Positions 1 through 9,747 of a stretch of DNA of 64,000 nt are shown piece by piece. Each line of letters starts with the position of its first letter. Within the stretch, counting starts at the first letter, position 1. A model generated the notes under the pieces. The model was not told the origin of the DNA and searched no databases. It worked only from the letters and a program-made list of their open reading frames with translations. Source of the DNA: DASQFQ01 sp963722815 (GTDB lineage: Bacteria > Actinomycetota > Thermoleophilia > Solirubrobacterales > Solirubrobacteraceae). The translations under genes and the position numbers were made by a program. The stretch is taken from NCBI GenBank assembly GCA_963722815.1, contig CAVROM010000011.1, positions 124,001-188,000 on the forward strand, written 5' to 3'.

Positions 1-238
1 CCGCGGCGTCGGCGAACGTCGCGGCGATCCGGTCGTGCATCGCCGCGTTGCAGGCGAGGAACAGCTCGCGCTTGGTGCCGAAGAGGCGGAACAGGTACGG
101 CTGCGAGATGCCCGCCTCGCGCGCGACCTGGTCGGTCGAGGTGCCGTTGTAGCCGTTCTGCGCGAAGTGCCGGATTGCGATCTCGACGATCTCGCGCCGG
201 CGCTCCTCGGCGGAGCGGCGGGTCGGGGCGGAGGCCAT
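1..238 (-). CDS. TetR-family transcriptional regulator (N-terminal part)
   Basis: The minus-strand frame starts at ATG 238 and runs off the window edge after 79 codons. The visible part is a typical TetR DNA-binding domain: a basic, Arg-rich start, a helix ending near FAQNGY, and a helix-turn-helix read as TSTDQVAREAGISQPYLFRLF at about residues 34-54. The ligand-binding domain lies outside the window. The gene starts 10 bases after the stop of the EamA exporter on the same strand, so it may regulate that exporter. A short dyad (TAGT-G-ACTA, about 249-257) lies just upstream of the start and could be an autoregulatory site; this is inference. Confidence 0.85.
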   Translation of the reverse strand, partial: MASAPTRRSAEERRREIVEIAIRHFAQNGYNGTSTDQVAREAGISQPYLFRLFGTKRELFLACNAAMHDRIAATFADAA

Positions 239-248
239 GCCCGTGAGG

Positions 249-1148
249 TTAGTGACTACTTACTTCGGCGTCAAGCACGAGCGGCGCCGCGGCCCGTGCC
301 GGCAGCTTCAACGTGGCCAGGACGACTCCTCCGAGGATCACCACCACGCCGAGCAGCTGCAGCGTCGACGGGTGCTCGCCGAGGATCACCACCCCAAGCG
401 CGACCGAGCCGATCGGCTGCACCAGCAGCAGCACCGAGGTCAGCGCCGCCGGGAGCCGCGGCAGCGACACCGAGATCAGCAACCAGCCGACCACCTGCGA
501 CGTCAGCGCGAGCAGGAGCAGCCAGCCGTGGGCGGGCCAGCTCGGGACGAGGTCGACCTCGCCCAGCAGCGCGCCCGCCAGGGCCGACACCACCGCCGAG
601 GTGGCGGTCGCGTCGAGCAGCGGGCCCGCCGGGCGGCGGACGTCCCGGTTGATCTGCCGCAGCACGAGCAGGAACGCCGCGTAAGCGACCGTGGTGAGGA
701 TGCCGTAGACCGTGCCGAGCACCGGGTCGCGGCCGTAGCCGCCGGTCTCGAGCACGCCGGAGATCATCACCGCGCCGGTGAGGACGACCGGCACCGCCGC
801 GAGGATCCGCCGCTCCGGCCGCTCGCCCAGCACCGCCCAGGCGGCGAACGCCACCAACACGACCTGGAGGTTGCCGAGCACGGTCGACAGGCCGGCGCCG
901 ACGTCGGCGATCGAGTGGTGCCAGAGGATCAGGTCGGCGGAGAACAGCGCGCCCGCGACCGCGCCGATCCGGTGGTCGCGCCGCGGCCGCCGGCCGTAGA
1001 GGCGGGCCTCCCGCGCCGCCAGCAGGGCCAGCAGCGGCACCGCGTAGAGGCAGCGGAACACGGCGGCCGTGCTCGGCTCCACCTTCGCGAGCTTCACGAG
1101 GATCGCGGAGAACGCGATCGTGAGCGCGCCCAGCAGCCCTGCCAGCAC
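249..1148 (-). CDS. EamA/DMT-family membrane transporter
   Basis: The protein of about 300 residues consists almost entirely of hydrophobic helices, consistent with the ten-helix, two-repeat EamA fold (drug/metabolite exporters). The second half carries the usual signature ending GVVILGEHPSTLQLLGVVVI. Substrate cannot be told from sequence. The start is uncertain. GTG at 1148 places the first membrane helix at the N-terminus. A CTG overlapping the folB stop codon (about 1184) has a better Shine-Dalgarno (GGAGG) but is a rare start. An ATG at 1316 would lie deep inside folB and is unlikely. The gene follows folB and precedes a TetR regulator on the same strand. Confidence 0.85.
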   Translation of the reverse strand: MLAGLLGALTIAFSAILVKLAKVEPSTAAVFRCLYAVPLLALLAAREARLYGRRPRRDHRIGAVAGALFSADLILWHHSIADVGAGLSTVLGNLQVVLVAFAAWAVLGERPERRILAAVPVVLTGAVMISGVLETGGYGRDPVLGTVYGILTTVAYAAFLLVLRQINRDVRRPAGPLLDATATSAVVSALAGALLGEVDLVPSWPAHGWLLLLALTSQVVGWLLISVSLPRLPAALTSVLLLVQPIGSVALGVVILGEHPSTLQLLGVVVILGGVVLATLKLPARAAAPLVLDAEVSSH

Positions 1149-1180
1149 CGGCCGGCGGCCCCAGCGGGGCCCGCCGTCGC

Positions 1181-1621
1181 TCAGTGCTCCTCCCGCCAGA
1201 CCTCGACGGAGACCTCCTCGACCGGCAGCGGGATCGGCGGTTCCGGCTTGCTCGCCTTCACCGTCACGCTCTCCGCGCCGAACTGCGTGGAGAGGCGCTC
1301 GGCGATCACCGCGCACAGCCGCTCCAGCGTCTTGTACGAGCGCGCTTGGGCGGCGAGCGCGATCGCCTGGCAGACCTCGGCGTAGTCGACCGTGTCCTCG
1401 ACCCGGTCGGTCACCAGCGCGTCCGGCTCGCCGACGTCGAAGCGGACGTCGAGCACGAGCCGCTGGCCGATCTCCCGCTCGGCCGCGGTGACGCCGTGGT
1501 GCGTGTAGAGCGAGAGGCCGACGATCTCGACCGTGACGCCGACCTCGGGACCTTCCCGTTCGTCGTCGTCGTCGTCCGTCAGGTCGTCGTCGTCGTAGTC
1601 CTCGGGCTCGTCGCGGGCCAT
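1181..1621 (-). CDS. folB: dihydroneopterin aldolase
   Basis: Converts 7,8-dihydroneopterin to 6-hydroxymethyl-dihydropterin in cytosolic folate synthesis. The FolB core begins at about residue 28 (VTVEIVGLSLYTHHG), contains the family's Glu in the AAEREIG segment and the conserved Lys in KASKPEPPIP near residue 123, and has the usual length of about 118 residues. The first 26 residues are an odd acidic extension rich in Asp, encoded by short GTC/GAC runs at 1558-1611. The start overlaps the 3' end of folP by 43 bases in another frame, so a shorter version beginning nearer the core is possible. folP and folB form a coupled minus-strand pair. Confidence 0.9.
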   Translation of the reverse strand: MARDEPEDYDDDDLTDDDDDEREGPEVGVTVEIVGLSLYTHHGVTAAEREIGQRLVLDVRFDVGEPDALVTDRVEDTVDYAEVCQAIALAAQARSYKTLERLCAVIAERLSTQFGAESVTVKASKPEPPIPLPVEEVSVEVWREEH

Positions 1622-2409
1622 CGGTCCGTCAACGTAGCAGCGGCCACGGTGAGCGCATCCGCGGTCTCCCGCACGTCGTGGACGCGGAAGATCGACGCGC
1701 CCCGCTCGAGCGCGAGCACGTTCGCGGCGGCGGTCGCCACCGCGCGCTCGCCGACCTCGCGGCCGGTCAGCTTGCCGAGGAACGACTTGCGCGAGACGCC
1801 GAACACCACCGGCCGGCCGATCGCGACGATCTCGTCGAGTCGCCGGATCAGCTCGAGGTTGTGCTCGACGGTCTTGCCGAAGCCGATGCCGGGGTCGAGC
1901 ATCACCCGCTCCTCGGCCACGCCCTCGCCGACCGCGTACGCGAGCCGCGCCTCGAGGAACGCCTTGACCTCGGAGACGACGTCGTCGTAGCGCGGGTCCC
2001 GCTGCATCGTCCGCGGCGTGCCGAGCATGTGCATCAGGCAGCAGTCGACGCCGCGCTCGGCGACCAGCCCCGCGAGGCCGGGGTCGCTGCGGAAGGCGGT
2101 GACGTCATTGACGTAGTCGGCGCCGGCGTCGAGCGCCGCGGCGGCCACGGCCACCTTCGAGGTGTCGATCGAGACCCGAGCGACGCCGGCCAGCCCTCCG
2201 ACGACCGGCACGACCCGCCGCAGCTCCTCCTGCTCGCTCACGGGGTCGGCGCCGGGGCGGGTGGACTCACCGCCGACGTCGAGGATCGCGGCGCCCTCGG
2301 CGGCCAGCTGCACACCGTGGTCGATCGCCGCGCGCGCGTCGAGGTAGCGGCCGCCGTCGGAGAACGAGTCGGGCGTGACGTTGACCACGCCCATGATCGT
2401 GTACGTCAC
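1579..2409 (-). CDS. folP: dihydropteroate synthase
   Basis: Condenses hydroxymethyl-dihydropterin diphosphate with p-aminobenzoate, the step blocked by sulfonamides. All family motifs are present in order: VTPDSFSDGG (about 10-19), DVGGESTRPG (44-53), SIDTSK (80-85), VNDVTA (about 100), DPGIGFGKT (about 172-180), SRKSFLG (about 208) and RVHDV near the end. The start is GTG at 2409. The protein is 276 residues, normal for the family, with a short Thr-rich tail that overlaps the folB start out of frame. The rest of the folate pathway is not in the window. Confidence 0.97.
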   Translation of the reverse strand: MTYTIMGVVNVTPDSFSDGGRYLDARAAIDHGVQLAAEGAAILDVGGESTRPGADPVSEQEELRRVVPVVGGLAGVARVSIDTSKVAVAAAALDAGADYVNDVTAFRSDPGLAGLVAERGVDCCLMHMLGTPRTMQRDPRYDDVVSEVKAFLEARLAYAVGEGVAEERVMLDPGIGFGKTVEHNLELIRRLDEIVAIGRPVVFGVSRKSFLGKLTGREVGERAVATAAANVLALERGASIFRVHDVRETADALTVAAATLTDRWPATSPRTTTTTT

Positions 2410-2419
2410 TCAGGTGACG

Positions 2420-2623
2420 CTAACCGACCTGCGGGCCCGAAAGCGCGGAGCGCAGCGAGGCGATCTCCGTCACGGCTGCCGAGGTGTAGGCGGCGCGCCA
2501 GACCTCGATCTCGCCTTCGAGATCGTTGAGGTAGGCGGGCACGCCGGTCAGGCCCCACTCCGCCGCGGCGGCGCGCTCGGCCTCGAGGGCCTTGAGCTGG
2601 GTGCGAAGTTCCAACGTGTCCAT
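2420..2623 (-). CDS. small conserved-looking hypothetical protein
   Basis: A 67-residue protein starting at ATG 2623 with GGGAG about a dozen bases upstream. It begins with a heptad-like helix (MDTLELRTQLKALEAER) and has a middle segment GVPAYLNDLEGEIEVWRAAY. No membrane segment or known domain is recognised. It lies between the phosphatase fusion (76 bases upstream) and folP (10 bases downstream), all on the minus strand, and could be co-transcribed with folP. A longer form starting at 2698 would touch the stop of the upstream gene and is less likely. Confidence 0.6.
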   Translation of the reverse strand: MDTLELRTQLKALEAERAAAAEWGLTGVPAYLNDLEGEIEVWRAAYTSAAVTEIASLRSALSGPQVG

Positions 2624-2698
2624 GGCGGGAACTCTCCCACCGCCGCGGGAGGCCGCCGAGGGGGGCGAACTGGTCTCTCGTGGTGCGGGAGGCCACAC

Positions 2699-4882
2699 TC
2701 ACAGCGTCTTCTCGAGCCACACGTCGCGGCGGCCGCCCGCGTGCATGACCTCCGCCTCCTCGTAGCCGGCCGACGCGTACAGCGCCCGCGCCTCGGCCAG
2801 CACCTCGGTGCTGAGCAGGCGGATGCGGCGCGCCCCGTACTCCTTGCAGCGCCACTCGAGCTCGGCCAGCACCCGCCGCGCATGGCCCTGGTGGCGCGCG
2901 CCCGCGGTGACGAACATGCGCTTGATCTCGCTCACCTCCGGCCCCAGCGAGCGGTAGCCGCCGCACGCCACCGGGATGCCGCGCGCGTAGAGGACGACGA
3001 AGCCGGCGCGCTCCTCCTCGAACGCCCGCTCGCTGGCGAAGATCTCGTCGGTCGGCTCGAACTCCTCCCCCAGCCGCTCGCGCACGAGCGCCTGGTACTC
3101 CGCGTACAGCGCCCGGGCCGCCGGGCTGCCGGCGGGCTCGTCGCGCAGCTCGAGCTCGGGCGCGCGCCGCAGCGCGAGCACGACGACGTCGTCGTGCAGC
3201 ACCGGCGTCCACTCCTGCGCCTCCGCGAACACGCGCTCGGCGAGCTGCTGCGGCGGCGTCGTGCGACCGTGCTCCGCGAGCAGCTCGGGCAGCCGGTCGT
3301 CGCCGAAGAAGCGGCGCTCGCGCCGCACCTCGAGCAGCCCGTCGGTGGCGGCGAAGAGGACGTCGCTGCGGCGGAACGCGACATCGCGCTCCTCGTGCTG
3401 CCCGTCGTCCTCGACGCCGAGCGGCAGCCCGCTGCCGGGCAGCGGCTCCCACTCGCCGCCCTCGCGCAGCAGGCAGGGCGGCGGGTGGCCGGCGTTGCAA
3501 TAGCGCAGGAGCCCATGGTCGACGACGGCGAGGAAGGCGGTCGCGAAGCCGCCGCGGCGCAGGCGCGTGCGCAGGATGCGGTTGGTCTGGGCGAGCACCT
3601 CGGCGGGCGACTCCGTGTCCCAGGCGCGGGCCTCGACGAAGTAGCGCACCATCGCGCTGGCCGCCGCCACCTCGAGGCCCTTGCCGCTGACGTCGCCGAT
3701 CAGCACCGCGACCGCGAGGCTCGGCAGCGTCCACACGCCGAACACGTCGCCGCCGCCGGCCTCGTGGGCGACCGGCTCGTAGACCAGCCCGAGCTCGAGC
3801 CCGGTCTGCGGGTCGGGCGGCGCGGGGACGAAGCCGGCGGTCAGCGCGCGGGCGATCCGGCGCTCGTGCGCGAACTCCAGCGCGTGCGCGATCGCGCCGG
3901 CGGCGCCGACACCCAGGGCGGCGAGCCGCCGCAGGTCGTCCTCGCCGAAGCGGCCGGGCACCTCGTGCGTCGCGCTCAGCACGCCGAACAGCCGCCCGCC
4001 GAGCGTGATCGGGACGTGCATGAACGAGCGCGCGCCCTGCGTCTCGACCACCCAGCGGATGAAGACGCTCTCGTCCGCCGCCTGCGAGACGTAGGGCCGG
4101 CCCGACGCCGCGACACGCCCGATCATGCCCTCGCCGAGCCGGAAGCGCGCGCCCGCCAGGCGCTCGCTCACGCCGCGCCCGGCGACGTGGCGCAGCTCGG
4201 CCTGAGCCGGGTCGTAGCGGGTGAGCATGACCATGGTGGCGCCGGACAGCTCGCCCGCCTGCTCGACGATCGCGCGGTAGACAGCGTCGAGGTCGATCGA
4301 GGCGGCGACCGCCTGCAGCGCGCGGTTGAGCAGCCCCTCTTCGCGCCGCAGCCCTTCCTCCCGCTCGAGCAGCTCGGTGCGCTCGAGCGCCAGCGCCGCC
4401 AGCTTCGCGAACACGTCGATCGTGCGCAGGTCCTCGGTGGTCAGCGCCGGGAATGGCGGGTTGGAGGAGATCGCCAGCACGCCGAACGTGCGGCCGCCGG
4501 CGGTCCGCACCGGCGCGGAGATGAACGAGGCGGTGCGGTACCACTCCCACGCCAGCTCGGAGACGCGCGCGCGCAGCCCCTCGGCCCCCGGCCACTCGCC
4601 CATCCGCGGGATCAGCACGGCGGTGCCGGACTCGACCGCCGCCTCGGTCACGCCGCCGCGCTCGGGCTCGTAGGGCCGGGCGAGCAGCGGCGAGAACGCG
4701 CGCGAGGCGTCCTGGTTGACGAACCACGCGGCGGCAGGGCGGATCGCCTCGCGGTCCTCGTCGACGGTCACGAACGCCACGCCGGTGACGTCGAGAAGCG
4801 CACGGATCTGCTCGATCAGCTGTTCGAGCGTGTCATGCAGCCAGCCCTCGGTGACGGTCCCCTCGGCCATCGAGGCGACCAT
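2699..4882 (-). CDS. GAF-GAF-SpoIIE phosphatase fused to a GNAT acetyltransferase
   Basis: A signalling protein of about 727 residues. Residues roughly 15-185 and 190-345 form two GAF sensory domains, linked by a Glu/Arg-rich helix. Residues roughly 360-575 form a PP2C-type SpoIIE phosphatase with GGGD, GDVSGKG, ATDGLLEVR and DDVVVLALR, so the metal-binding Asp residues look intact. The last 140 residues are a GNAT acetyltransferase with the acetyl-CoA loop region FVTAGARHQGHARRVL and the terminal YASAGYEEAEVM. SpoIIE phosphatases normally dephosphorylate anti-anti-sigma factors, but no such partner is nearby. The start is chosen at ATG 4882; GTG 4900 and ATG 4870 are also possible. The GNAT fusion is unusual. 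Confidence 0.9.
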   Translation of the reverse strand: MVASMAEGTVTEGWLHDTLEQLIEQIRALLDVTGVAFVTVDEDREAIRPAAAWFVNQDASRAFSPLLARPYEPERGGVTEAAVESGTAVLIPRMGEWPGAEGLRARVSELAWEWYRTASFISAPVRTAGGRTFGVLAISSNPPFPALTTEDLRTIDVFAKLAALALERTELLEREEGLRREEGLLNRALQAVAASIDLDAVYRAIVEQAGELSGATMVMLTRYDPAQAELRHVAGRGVSERLAGARFRLGEGMIGRVAASGRPYVSQAADESVFIRWVVETQGARSFMHVPITLGGRLFGVLSATHEVPGRFGEDDLRRLAALGVGAAGAIAHALEFAHERRIARALTAGFVPAPPDPQTGLELGLVYEPVAHEAGGGDVFGVWTLPSLAVAVLIGDVSGKGLEVAAASAMVRYFVEARAWDTESPAEVLAQTNRILRTRLRRGGFATAFLAVVDHGLLRYCNAGHPPPCLLREGGEWEPLPGSGLPLGVEDDGQHEERDVAFRRSDVLFAATDGLLEVRRERRFFGDDRLPELLAEHGRTTPPQQLAERVFAEAQEWTPVLHDDVVVLALRRAPELELRDEPAGSPAARALYAEYQALVRERLGEEFEPTDEIFASERAFEEERAGFVVLYARGIPVACGGYRSLGPEVSEIKRMFVTAGARHQGHARRVLAELEWRCKEYGARRIRLLSTEVLAEARALYASAGYEEAEVMHAGGRRDVWLEKTL

Positions 4883-4905
4883 ACCCGGGGGTAACTGCAC
4901 CGGCG

Positions 4906-4939
4906 CCCGCCTCGCCGGGGGAGAAAGTGGCGAGGCGGG
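4906..4939. terminator. perfect 11-bp inverted repeat, possible terminator
   Basis: Arms at 4906-4916 and 4929-4939 pair perfectly (CCCGCCTCGCC with GGCGAGGCGGG) around a 12-base loop beginning GGGGG. No T-run follows on either strand, so intrinsic termination is uncertain. It sits just upstream of the phosphatase fusion and just downstream of a short minus-strand reading frame. Confidence 0.45.
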
Positions 4940-4954
4940 CGACGGCGAAGAGGC

Positions 4955-5053
4955 TCAGATGAGCGAGCTCGCGACGCCGAGCCGCTGAACGCGGGGCGCC
5001 GGGCCGTGGGAGTCGGCGCGGCGGGAACGGCTCTGGAAGGAATGCGTCGTCAT
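4955..5053 (-). CDS. possible 32-residue peptide
   Basis: A short frame beginning MTTHSFQSRSRRADSH and ending in a stop 16 bases before the 4906-4939 hairpin. It has no clear ribosome site. A second short frame with a comparable Ser-Arg-Arg segment and its own downstream hairpin lies 156 bases upstream. The repeated layout is the only reason to list it; coding is unproven. Confidence 0.2.
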   Translation of the reverse strand: MTTHSFQSRSRRADSHGPAPRVQRLGVASSLI

Positions 5054-5143
5054 CACGCTGCGAAGTGTCCCGCGCGGGGCGTGGGCGCGGGCGGGGGCTG
5101 CCGGGTGTCTGGGGGTGCGGGCAACCCCACCCTTAACCTCCAA

Positions 5144-5176
5144 CGCCCGCCTTGCCGGGGGGAAGCAAGACGGGCG
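5144..5176. terminator. 12-bp inverted repeat, possible terminator
   Basis: Arms at 5144-5155 and 5165-5176 pair with one C-A mismatch around a loop containing GGGGGGAA. The loop resembles those of the hairpins at 4906-4939 and 7269-7299. On the minus strand it is followed by the weakly T-rich TTGGAGGTT. The rest of 4940-5143 shows no convincing gene. Confidence 0.4.
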
Positions 5177-5208
5177 CTGGTCAGAGGGAGAGGAGGAGGA
5201 GGGTCAGC

Positions 5209-5313
5209 TCACCACGCCAGGGTGGCCGAGGGCCGCGGGGCCTCGCGAACCACGGCGACGCGGTGGGAGTGATCCATCACGCGGCGGGAGTTGGTGTTCG
5301 GCGTGTTGAGCAT
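5209..5313 (-). CDS. possible 34-residue peptide
   Basis: A short frame starting at ATG 5313 (MLNTPNTNSRRVMDHSHR), downstream of the sigma factor on the same strand and followed 32 bases later by a hairpin. CATATT lies 7 bases before the ATG and could be a -10 box for a leaderless transcript. There is no Shine-Dalgarno. Coding status is speculative. Confidence 0.25.
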   Translation of the reverse strand: MLNTPNTNSRRVMDHSHRVAVVREAPRPSATLAW

Positions 5314-5363
5314 GGGAGCAATATGCCCGCTGGCAAGGCCCGGCGCCGTGGGGGTGGCAGGCG

Positions 5364-6257
5364 TCATGCCGGTGGGGTTGACCGCACCGACGGCCGGAGC
5401 CCCACGTCCGACACGGGGCCGAGGTGCCCGAGCTTGTCGGGGTTGAGCATCGAGTAGATCCGGCGGACGACGCCGCCCTCGATCTCGATCGCCACGACGT
5501 TGACGAGCTTCCCGTCGGGGGCGACGGTGCGGAAGCCCGGCTGGCCGTTGACGACCGCCGGCTCGAACGTCGTGCCCCACCGCTCGCCCAGCTGCCCGAA
5601 CGCCACGAGCGCACGGGCGATCGCGGCGGCGCCTCGCAGCGGGGCGGGCAGCGAGCGCGCCTTGCCGCCGCCGTCGCCGACCATGAGGGCGTCGGGCGCG
5701 AGCATCGCGACGAGGCCGTCCATGTCGCCGTTGCGTGCGGCGTCGAGGAAGCGCGCCGCGAGCGCGCGCCGCTCGTGCGGGTCGGGGTCGAAGCGCGGGC
5801 GCTCGTCGGCGACGCGGCGGCGGGCGCGGCTGAGGATCTGGCGCGCGTTGGCGGCGCTGATCCCCAGGATCTCGGCGATGTCGGCGTACTCGTAGTCGAA
5901 CGACTCGCGCAGCACGAGCACCGCGCGCTCGTCGGGGTTGAGGCGCTCGAGCAGGACGAGGAACGCGAGCGAGACCGCTTCCTCGTTCTCGACCTTGCGC
6001 TCCGTGTCGTCCTCGACGAGCGGCTCGGGCAGCCACGAGCCCGTGTAGGTCTCGCGCCGCACGCGGGCGGAGCGCAGGACGTCGATCGCCAGCCGCGTGG
6101 TCACGGTGGTGAGGAAGGCCTCGGGGTTCTCGACGCCCGACGCGTCGTGCAGGCGCAGCAGAGCGTCCTGGGTGACGTCCTCCGCCTCGGCGACGCTGCC
6201 GAGCATCCGGTAGGCGACCGCGAACGCGAGCCTCCGCAGCTCCTGGGTCTGACTCAC
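5364..6257 (-). CDS. ECF sigma factor with C-terminal SnoaL-like domain (SigJ/ECF41 type)
   Basis: Directs RNA polymerase to a small regulon. Residues about 5-75 are sigma region 2 (AVAYRMLGSVAEAEDVTQDALLRL), and about 105-160 are sigma region 4 (LNPDERAVLVLRESFDYEYADIAEILG). Residues about 170-290 form the NTF2/SnoaL-like extension typical of ECF41-type factors, which have no classical membrane anti-sigma and instead regulate themselves through this tail. The start is GTG 6257. The next gene, a divergent SDR oxidoreductase 36 bases away, fits the family pattern in which ECF41 factors lie beside oxidoreductases or carboxymuconolactone decarboxylases. Confidence 0.92.
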   Translation of the reverse strand: MSQTQELRRLAFAVAYRMLGSVAEAEDVTQDALLRLHDASGVENPEAFLTTVTTRLAIDVLRSARVRRETYTGSWLPEPLVEDDTERKVENEEAVSLAFLVLLERLNPDERAVLVLRESFDYEYADIAEILGISAANARQILSRARRRVADERPRFDPDPHERRALAARFLDAARNGDMDGLVAMLAPDALMVGDGGGKARSLPAPLRGAAAIARALVAFGQLGERWGTTFEPAVVNGQPGFRTVAPDGKLVNVVAIEIEGGVVRRIYSMLNPDKLGHLGPVSDVGLRPSVRSTPPA

Positions 6258-6293
6258 CTGTCACAGCCTTGCACGCCGCCTCGTCGGGGGGGC

Positions 6294-7254
6294 ATGAAGA
6301 TCTTTCTCGCCGGGGCGACCGGCGCCGCAGGACAGGCGCTCATCCCCCTCCTCACCAGCCACGGCCACACCGTCACCGGCACCACCCGCAGCCCGTCGAA
6401 GATGGACCTGCTGCGCGGGCTCGGCGCCGAGCCGGTGGTGGTCGACGGCCTCGACCGCGACGGCATCCGCGCCGCGGTGGCCACCACGCGCCCCGACGCG
6501 ATCATCCACGAGATGACCGCGCTCGGCGGCGACCTCGACCTGCGCGCGCTTCGAGCGGTCGTTCGCCGCCACCAACCGCCTCCGCACCGAGGGCACCGAC
6601 CACCTGCTCGAGGCGGCGCGCGAGACGGGCGTCGAGCACTTCATCGCGCAGAGCTACGGCGCGTGGCCGTACATCCGGGAGGGCGGCCCGGTCAAGACCG
6701 AGGACGACCCGCTAGACCCCGATCCCCCCAAGCAGGTGCGCACCACGCTCGCCGCGATCCGCCACCTCGAGTCGGCGGTCACCGGCGCGGGCGGCATCGC
6801 CCTGCGCTACGGCGGCTTCTACGGCCCCGGCACCGGGCTCGCGCCCGGCGGCGACCAGTGGGAGCAGATCAAGGCGCGCAAGTTCCCGATCGTCGGCGAC
6901 GGCGGTGGCGTGTGCTCGTTCGCGCACATCGACGACGTCGCCGGCGGCACGCTCGCCGCGCTCGAGCGCGGCGCGCCCGGCCGCATCTACAACATCGTCG
7001 ACGACGAGCCGGCGCCCGTCCGCGACTGGCTCCCGGCGGTCGCCGAGGCGATCGGCGCCCCGCCGCCGCGCCACATCCCGCGCTGGGTCGGCCGCATGCT
7101 CGGCGAGCACGTCGTGGTGATGATGTGCGAGATCCGCGGCGCGTCGAACGAGCGCGCCAAGCGCGAGCTCGACTGGACGCCGCGCTGGCCGAGCTGGCGC
7201 GAGGGCATCGCGGCGCTCGCGCAGGCGCGCGAGGAGGTGCCCGCCAGGGCGTAG
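6294..7254 (+). pseudogene. NAD(P)-dependent epimerase/dehydratase (SDR), single frameshift
   Basis: The product starts MKIFLAGATGAAGQALIPLL, with the Rossmann GxxGxxG motif, and reads in frame to about codon 83. The continuing sequence (RFERSFAATNRLRTEGTDH, AQSYGAWPY, ALRYGGFYGPGTG) is in the next frame. The break lies in the CGCGCGC run at about 6542-6548, where one base too many accounts for it. No stop or other lesion is seen on either side, so this may be a sequencing error in an intact gene of about 320 residues. The catalytic YxxxK of typical SDRs is not obvious in the second part. The divergent ECF41-type sigma factor is a likely regulator. Confidence 0.85.
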
Positions 7255-7260
7255 TCCCCG

Positions 7261-7299
7261 ACAGAGAAACGGCCGCCACCGGGGGAAGGTGGCGGCCGT
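7261..7299 (-). terminator. strong hairpin terminator, probably ending the ftsH transcript
   Basis: A perfect 12-bp stem (ACGGCCGCCACC, 7269-7280, with 7288-7299) closes a 7-base loop GGGGGAA. On the minus strand it is followed by TTTCTCT, the U-rich tract expected of an intrinsic terminator. It lies about 420 bases beyond the ftsH stop and just past the epimerase stop, so it may serve both converging transcripts. Confidence 0.7.
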
Positions 7300-7472
7300 G
7301 ATGAGCCGAGGGAGTGACAGCGGGCGCTGCGCGGTGCGCGCGCGACGGAACTGCAGCTTCCATGCCTCCGGCCTGAAGGCCTGCCCCGAGGCTTGCCTGA
7401 CTTGCACCAACGACTCTCGCGGCCGCGGGCACACCGGCATATCCACCCTTGGGTGGAACCCGTTCACCCCCT
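7300..7472. other. non-coding stretch between terminator and repeat array
   Basis: No frame here has convincing start, composition or ribosome site on either strand. It would form part of the long 3' untranslated region of ftsH. I see nothing further in it apart from a short dyad at about 7445-7456 (CACCCTTGGGTG). Confidence 0.5.
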
Positions 7473-7720
7473 GCTAGGCAGCCCCCCGCTAGGCAACCCC
7501 CCGCTAGGCAGCCCCCCGCTAGGCAGCCCCCCGCTAGGCAGCCCCCCGCTAGGCAGCAAGCTGCCTGGCTTGGCGCCCAGCAAGCTGCCTGGCTTGGCGC
7601 CCAGCAAGCTGCCTGGCTTGGCGCCCAGCAAGCTGCCTGGCTTGGCGCCCAGCAAGCTGCCTGGCTTGGCGCCCAGCAAGCTGCCTGGCTTGGGGCCCAG
7701 CAAGCTGCCTGGCTTGGCGC

Positions 7721-7724
<4 letters not shown>
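7473..7724. repeat. compound tandem array of a palindromic element
   Basis: Two nested arrays lie side by side. First come six copies of a 15-base unit (GCTAGGCAGCCCCCC; one copy reads GCTAGGCAA) starting at 7473, 7488, 7503, 7518, 7533 and 7548. Then come seven copies of a 24-base unit containing AAGCTGCCTGGCTTGGCGCC, with period starts at 7557, 7581, 7605, 7629, 7653, 7677 and 7701. The sixth copy has one G/C change. Both units are halves of the solitary element found at five other sites in the window. The array ends exactly at the ftsH stop codon, whose TAG is the minus-strand reading of the terminal CTAG (7721-7724). Confidence 0.97.
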
Positions 7725-9715
<1,991 letters not shown>

Positions 9716-9747
9716 GACAAGGGCAAGGCTACCAGGGAGTTTGTGCC

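Noticed and set aside
1558..1615. GTC trinucleotide repeat as an unstable repeat locus
   Set aside because: It encodes an Asp-rich N-terminus of FolB and is imperfect. Nothing indicates phase variation.
2406..4727. Long open frame of 773 codons on the minus strand overlapping the phosphatase fusion
   Set aside because: It is an Arg/Ala-rich shadow frame typical of GC-rich DNA. The other frame carries recognisable GAF, SpoIIE and GNAT motifs.
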